This document shows positions 61,328-64,000 of a stretch of 64,000 nt of DNA, one piece after another. A program made the position numbers and the translations under genes. The stretch covers positions 2,666,001 to 2,730,000 of the forward strand of contig NZ_JACCBI010000001.1 in the NCBI RefSeq assembly GCF_013407835.1, read 5' to 3'. Origin of the DNA: Agromyces atrinae. Its GTDB lineage: Bacteria; Actinomycetota; Actinomycetes; Actinomycetales; Microbacteriaceae. How positions within the stretch are numbered: position 1 is the stretch's first letter; each line of letters opens with the position of its first letter. A model generated the notes under the pieces. That model saw only the letters and a program-made list of their open reading frames with translations, had not been told where the DNA came from and made no database searches.

Positions 61328-62542
61328 ATGGACAACGTTGATCGTTCGGAGATGCGCGTCGAATGGCCGGTGACCACGTATGAACCGCGCCCCTGGGAAC
61401 GATCCGGTGACGAGGTCGCTTCCCGTCGGCGGTTGCGCGCGGCATCCGGCCCATACGATGCCGCAGTGCCACCCCTCATCGCCGAGCGCAGCTTTGCGCT
61501 GCCCGCTGATCTCCTCGCCGCATCGGAGGACGCTGGCCGGGAACTGACCCGCTTCGACGCCGAGGCGGGAACCATGCTCGCAGCGTTCGCGCCGATCCTG
61601 CTCCGGAGTGAGAGCGCCTCGAGCTCCGAGGTCGAGAACCTGACCTCGAGCGCCAAGCAGGTCGCCCTCGCCGAGATCGGTGGTTCGACGTCGATCAACG
61701 CGAACCTCGTCGTCGACAACGTGGCCGCCATGGAGGCTGCGATCGCGCTCGCGGATGACCTCGACACCCAGGCCGTGCTCACGATGCACCGAGCGCTGCT
61801 CGAACGCTCCCGACCCGAGATCGTCGGGCGGTGGCGAGACGAGCAGGTGTGGATCGGCGGCGGCGCCGTCTCACCGCACGGCGCCGTCTTCGTCCCTCCG
61901 CATCACGATCGGGTTCCGCCTCTGATGGACGACGTGATGCAGTTCGCACGACGCGCCGATCTGCCCGTCATCGCTCAGATCGCGATCGCGCACGCTCAGT
62001 TCGAGACCATCCATCCGTTCCCCGACGGCAACGGCCGCACCGGTCGTGCGCTCGTGCAGGGCATGCTGCGCGCGACCGGAGTGACGACGAACGTCACGGT
62101 GCCCGTCTCGGCGGGCCTGTTGGGTGATACCGAGGGGTACTTCGGCGCGCTGACGTCGTATCGAGCCGGTGACGCCGCGCCGATCGTCGAAGCGCTCTCG
62201 GATGCGGCATTCGCGGCGGTCGGCAACGGGCGGGCGCTCGAGAAGGACATCACGGCGATCGCCGAGCGTTGGGATGCCGTCGTCCGAGCCCGCGCGGACT
62301 CGTCCGCGCACGGCCTCAAGCGGCTCCTGCTGCGCCAGCCTGTCGTCACGGTCGGCCGGGTCGCGCGCGAGTTGGGCGTGAGCGAGCAGGCAGCCGACAC
62401 GGCGATCGGGCGACTCGTCGAGGCAGGCGTGCTGTCTCAGACGAGCGCCGGGCGCCGCAACCGCATCTGGCAGGCGAGCGAGATCCTCACCGCGCTCGAC
62501 GCCTTCGCCGCGCGAGCGCGCCGCCGTCGTGCGGGTCGCTGA
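61328..62542 (+). CDS. Fic/DOC family AMP-transferase with inhibitory motif and C-terminal winged helix
   Basis: A 404-aa protein. The catalytic loop is HPFPDGNGRTGR (229-240, His229). An inhibitory motif [S/T]xxxE[G/N] lies upstream: SSEVEN (Ser99-Asn104), placing it in class II Fic proteins. The C-terminal ~60 residues form a winged helix (VGRVARELGVSEQAADTAIGRLVEAGVL). It likely adds AMP to a protein target and is held off by its inhibitory helix. The ATG at 61328 follows AGGAG. Confidence 0.9.
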   Translation: MDNVDRSEMRVEWPVTTYEPRPWERSGDEVASRRRLRAASGPYDAAVPPLIAERSFALPADLLAASEDAGRELTRFDAEAGTMLAAFAPILLRSESASSSEVENLTSSAKQVALAEIGGSTSINANLVVDNVAAMEAAIALADDLDTQAVLTMHRALLERSRPEIVGRWRDEQVWIGGGAVSPHGAVFVPPHHDRVPPLMDDVMQFARRADLPVIAQIAIAHAQFETIHPFPDGNGRTGRALVQGMLRATGVTTNVTVPVSAGLLGDTEGYFGALTSYRAGDAAPIVEALSDAAFAAVGNGRALEKDITAIAERWDAVVRARADSSAHGLKRLLLRQPVVTVGRVARELGVSEQAADTAIGRLVEAGVLSQTSAGRRNRIWQASEILTALDAFAARARRRRAGR

Positions 62543-62572
62543 GCCGACGACGCGCCCCTCGCTCCTATCGGT

Positions 62573-64000
62573 TCAGCACGTGCTCATGTTCTGCACGCCC
62601 TCGCCCAGGACGCCCGGGCCGCCGACGAGTCGGATGTTGTAGGAGCCGCGCTCGATCAGGGTCGTGCGGGTGGCGGCGGGAATGCAGCTTCCGGGAACCA
62701 ACACGAGACGCGAGCCCGACGAACCCGCGATCGGAGCTGCGGCGAGTGCGTCAGCGAAGTCGGTTCCCATGGCGAGGAACGCGCGCCCGGGAGACGAGAA
62801 GGTCGACGAGAAGGACTGATCGGCGATGAGGCGGCTCGTCTCGTACCGGTCCGAGCCTCCGTAACGATGCACCGATACACCGCGGAATGCGGGCGGCAGA
62901 GACGCCGCATATCTCTCGCTGATCGCAGCCGGTCCTCCCGCGATCGACAACTCGGCGACGCGGAGATCGGTGAGCGTGCTCAGCGTCGCCGCGTCGATGG
63001 CCCGTGACTCTCCGTCGACGAGGACCAGTGGGCCGCCACGACGGCCGGCATCGGCGGCTGCACTGAGCGCATCCGCGAAACCACGGCCGGTCGCGAGCCA
63101 CACCTGCCGGCCCTTCGGCGCGTTCGCGAACGCGTCCGCCGCGAGCCTGCGAGACGTCTCATAGCGATCCGCGCCCGCGACACGGCGCACGGCGAAGCCT
63201 TCCGCTCGGAGAGAGGTCACCACCGAGTTCGACACCGCGCCCGGTCCTCCCGCGACGACGACTTCTGCGGGCCTCAGGCGGGCGAGCTCCGACAGGACGA
63301 CGGTCGGCACACCGTTCGGTGCGGTCAGGAGAAGAGGGCTGTCGCGGTGCGCCGCCGCCGGGGCCGCGCTCAGGGCATCGGCCCAGGCGGTGCCGCTGGC
63401 GAGGTAGACGGCGGCGACCCCCGGTGTGAACTCTGCTGCTGACAGTCGGACCGCGGTCTCGTAGCGAGTCGCACCAGCCGTGCGCCCGACATCGAACGAC
63501 CAGTAGTCGAGTGCGCCGTCGATGCCCGTGACGTCGCTCGCGGCACCCACGTCGACGAGTCGGGCCTTGTCCAGATACCGCGACCCGGGGTAGAACTCCG
63601 AGGGATACGCTGTCCGCTGACCGCTGGCACCTCCCTCGCCGGAGTGACTGAAGTGGATCAGGTACTTTCCTCGAGGTAGGCCGTGGATCGTGTAGGGGCC
63701 GTTGAAGTCCCGCTGAGCCATGGTGACGAACTCATATCCGCCTGTCACCGGGTCGTGCAGGTACGCGGAGGCCGTAAGGCCGTAGTTGAGGCCCGCCGGG
63801 GGCGCGGTGATCTCGCCGCTCACCGACGACGCCTGGGCGACGGTGACGACGAGGCCCGTGACCGGCGTCGTACCGTCGACGGTGATCGCGGTGGCGTGCC
63901 AGGAGAACGGGGTGTCACCGAACCACGCGCCGACCCACGGCGACGGTTCGTCGGTCGAGACTGAGCCGATTCTGAGAGTGTATGTTCCGGCCCTTGGCGC
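62573..64000 (-). CDS. Cell-wall-binding repeat 2 protein, 5' end missing
   Basis: 475 residues are visible and the frame remains open at the right edge, so the protein starts outside the window. Three cell-wall-binding repeats 2 (PF04122 type) occupy about the last 300 residues: RYETAVRLSAAEF, LASGTAWADALSAAP, VVVAGGPGAVS and their two copies, ending RLVGGPGVLGEGVQNMSTC. Before them is an Ig-like or carboxypeptidase-regulatory-like domain (GPYTIHGLPRGKYLIHFSHSG). It is likely attached to the cell wall non-covalently. Confidence 0.85.
   Translation of the reverse strand, partial: APRAGTYTLRIGSVSTDEPSPWVGAWFGDTPFSWHATAITVDGTTPVTGLVVTVAQASSVSGEITAPPAGLNYGLTASAYLHDPVTGGYEFVTMAQRDFNGPYTIHGLPRGKYLIHFSHSGEGGASGQRTAYPSEFYPGSRYLDKARLVDVGAASDVTGIDGALDYWSFDVGRTAGATRYETAVRLSAAEFTPGVAAVYLASGTAWADALSAAPAAAHRDSPLLLTAPNGVPTVVLSELARLRPAEVVVAGGPGAVSNSVVTSLRAEGFAVRRVAGADRYETSRRLAADAFANAPKGRQVWLATGRGFADALSAAADAGRRGGPLVLVDGESRAIDAATLSTLTDLRVAELSIAGGPAAISERYAASLPPAFRGVSVHRYGGSDRYETSRLIADQSFSSTFSSPGRAFLAMGTDFADALAAAPIAGSSGSRLVLVPGSCIPAATRTTLIERGSYNIRLVGGPGVLGEGVQNMSTC

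Overview
The window is 64 kb of a high-GC actinobacterial chromosome. Gene content and style point to the Microbacteriaceae or a close relative: dnaK-grpE-dnaJ-hspR with HAIR operators, a deazaflavin (F420)-type nitroreductase, an actinobacterial YidC paralogue next to a DUF6412 gene, DUF2017/ClpS, cell-wall-binding repeat 2 proteins and many GTG starts. The genus is inference. Genes are dense: no gene-free stretch exceeds 300 bases, and many neighbours overlap by four bases (ATGA or GTGA). I see no CRISPR array, insertion sequence, phage or integrase gene. The only RNA gene found is tRNA-Gly(CCC). The first gene (SURF1) and the last gene (cell-wall-binding repeat protein) run off the window edges.

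Layout. 0-2.2 kb: SURF1 and heme O synthase (ctaB), both for cytochrome oxidase biogenesis. 2.2-9.0 kb: a PH-like membrane protein and a complete Mrp Na+/H+ antiporter operon (fused A/B, then C, D, E, F, G) ending in a coupled DUF6611 gene. 9.3-12.9 kb: an arsenic locus with Acr3, a CoA-disulfide-reductase-like flavoprotein, an ArsR-phosphatase fusion and a second ArsC-like protein around one symmetrical operator. 12.9-15.3 kb: tRNA-Gly, dcd, an epoxide hydrolase and a DUF1579-like protein. 15.5-18.8 kb: PadR, DUF1048, ABC transporter and HAAS-type membrane protein, with a PadR-like palindrome. 18.9-20.5 kb: two divergent MarR-like regulators with Gly/His-rich segments. 20.5-25.3 kb: UMF1 transporter, thioredoxin-reductase-like enzyme, XRE-cupin regulator, lipoprotein, DUF6412 and YidC. 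25.3-29.4 kb: the heat-shock operon. 29.5-39.2 kb: secreted hydrolase-like protein, two-component system, acetyltransferase, GT87-like protein, RsmC-like methyltransferase, clpS, DUF2017, DUF1254 and a DUF998-like membrane protein.

39.2-45.3 kb: alkylsulfatase, a SulP transporter and a tight run of GAP, AI-2E, DUF6325 and SHOCT genes. 45.4-50.5 kb: an operon of deazaflavin nitroreductase, a divergent HSP90-family ATPase and a 934-residue TPR-like protein, coupled by 4-base overlaps. 50.6-54.9 kb: phosphodiesterase, a ClpB without its N-terminal domain behind a perfect HAIR palindrome, and a zinc alcohol dehydrogenase. 54.9-58.6 kb: a 1019-residue secreted protein coupled to a small protein with a sortase-like LTNTG tail. 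58.7-61.2 kb: sfnG and an SfnB/DszC-like flavoenzyme (organosulfur use). 61.3-64.0 kb: a self-inhibited Fic enzyme behind a 13-bp inverted repeat, and the cell-wall-binding repeat protein.

How the parts connect. Proteostasis is the main theme: the HspR regulon is visible as HAIR sites at both dnaK and clpB, and the HSP90-TPR operon may be a separate chaperone system. Sulfur scavenging appears twice (alkylsulfatase with SulP; SfnG with its partner). Several local regulators sit beside clear palindromic operator candidates (ArsR, PadR, Fic). Long, unrelated intergenic palindromes follow several gene ends. All functional calls are by reading motifs and context; no database search was run.
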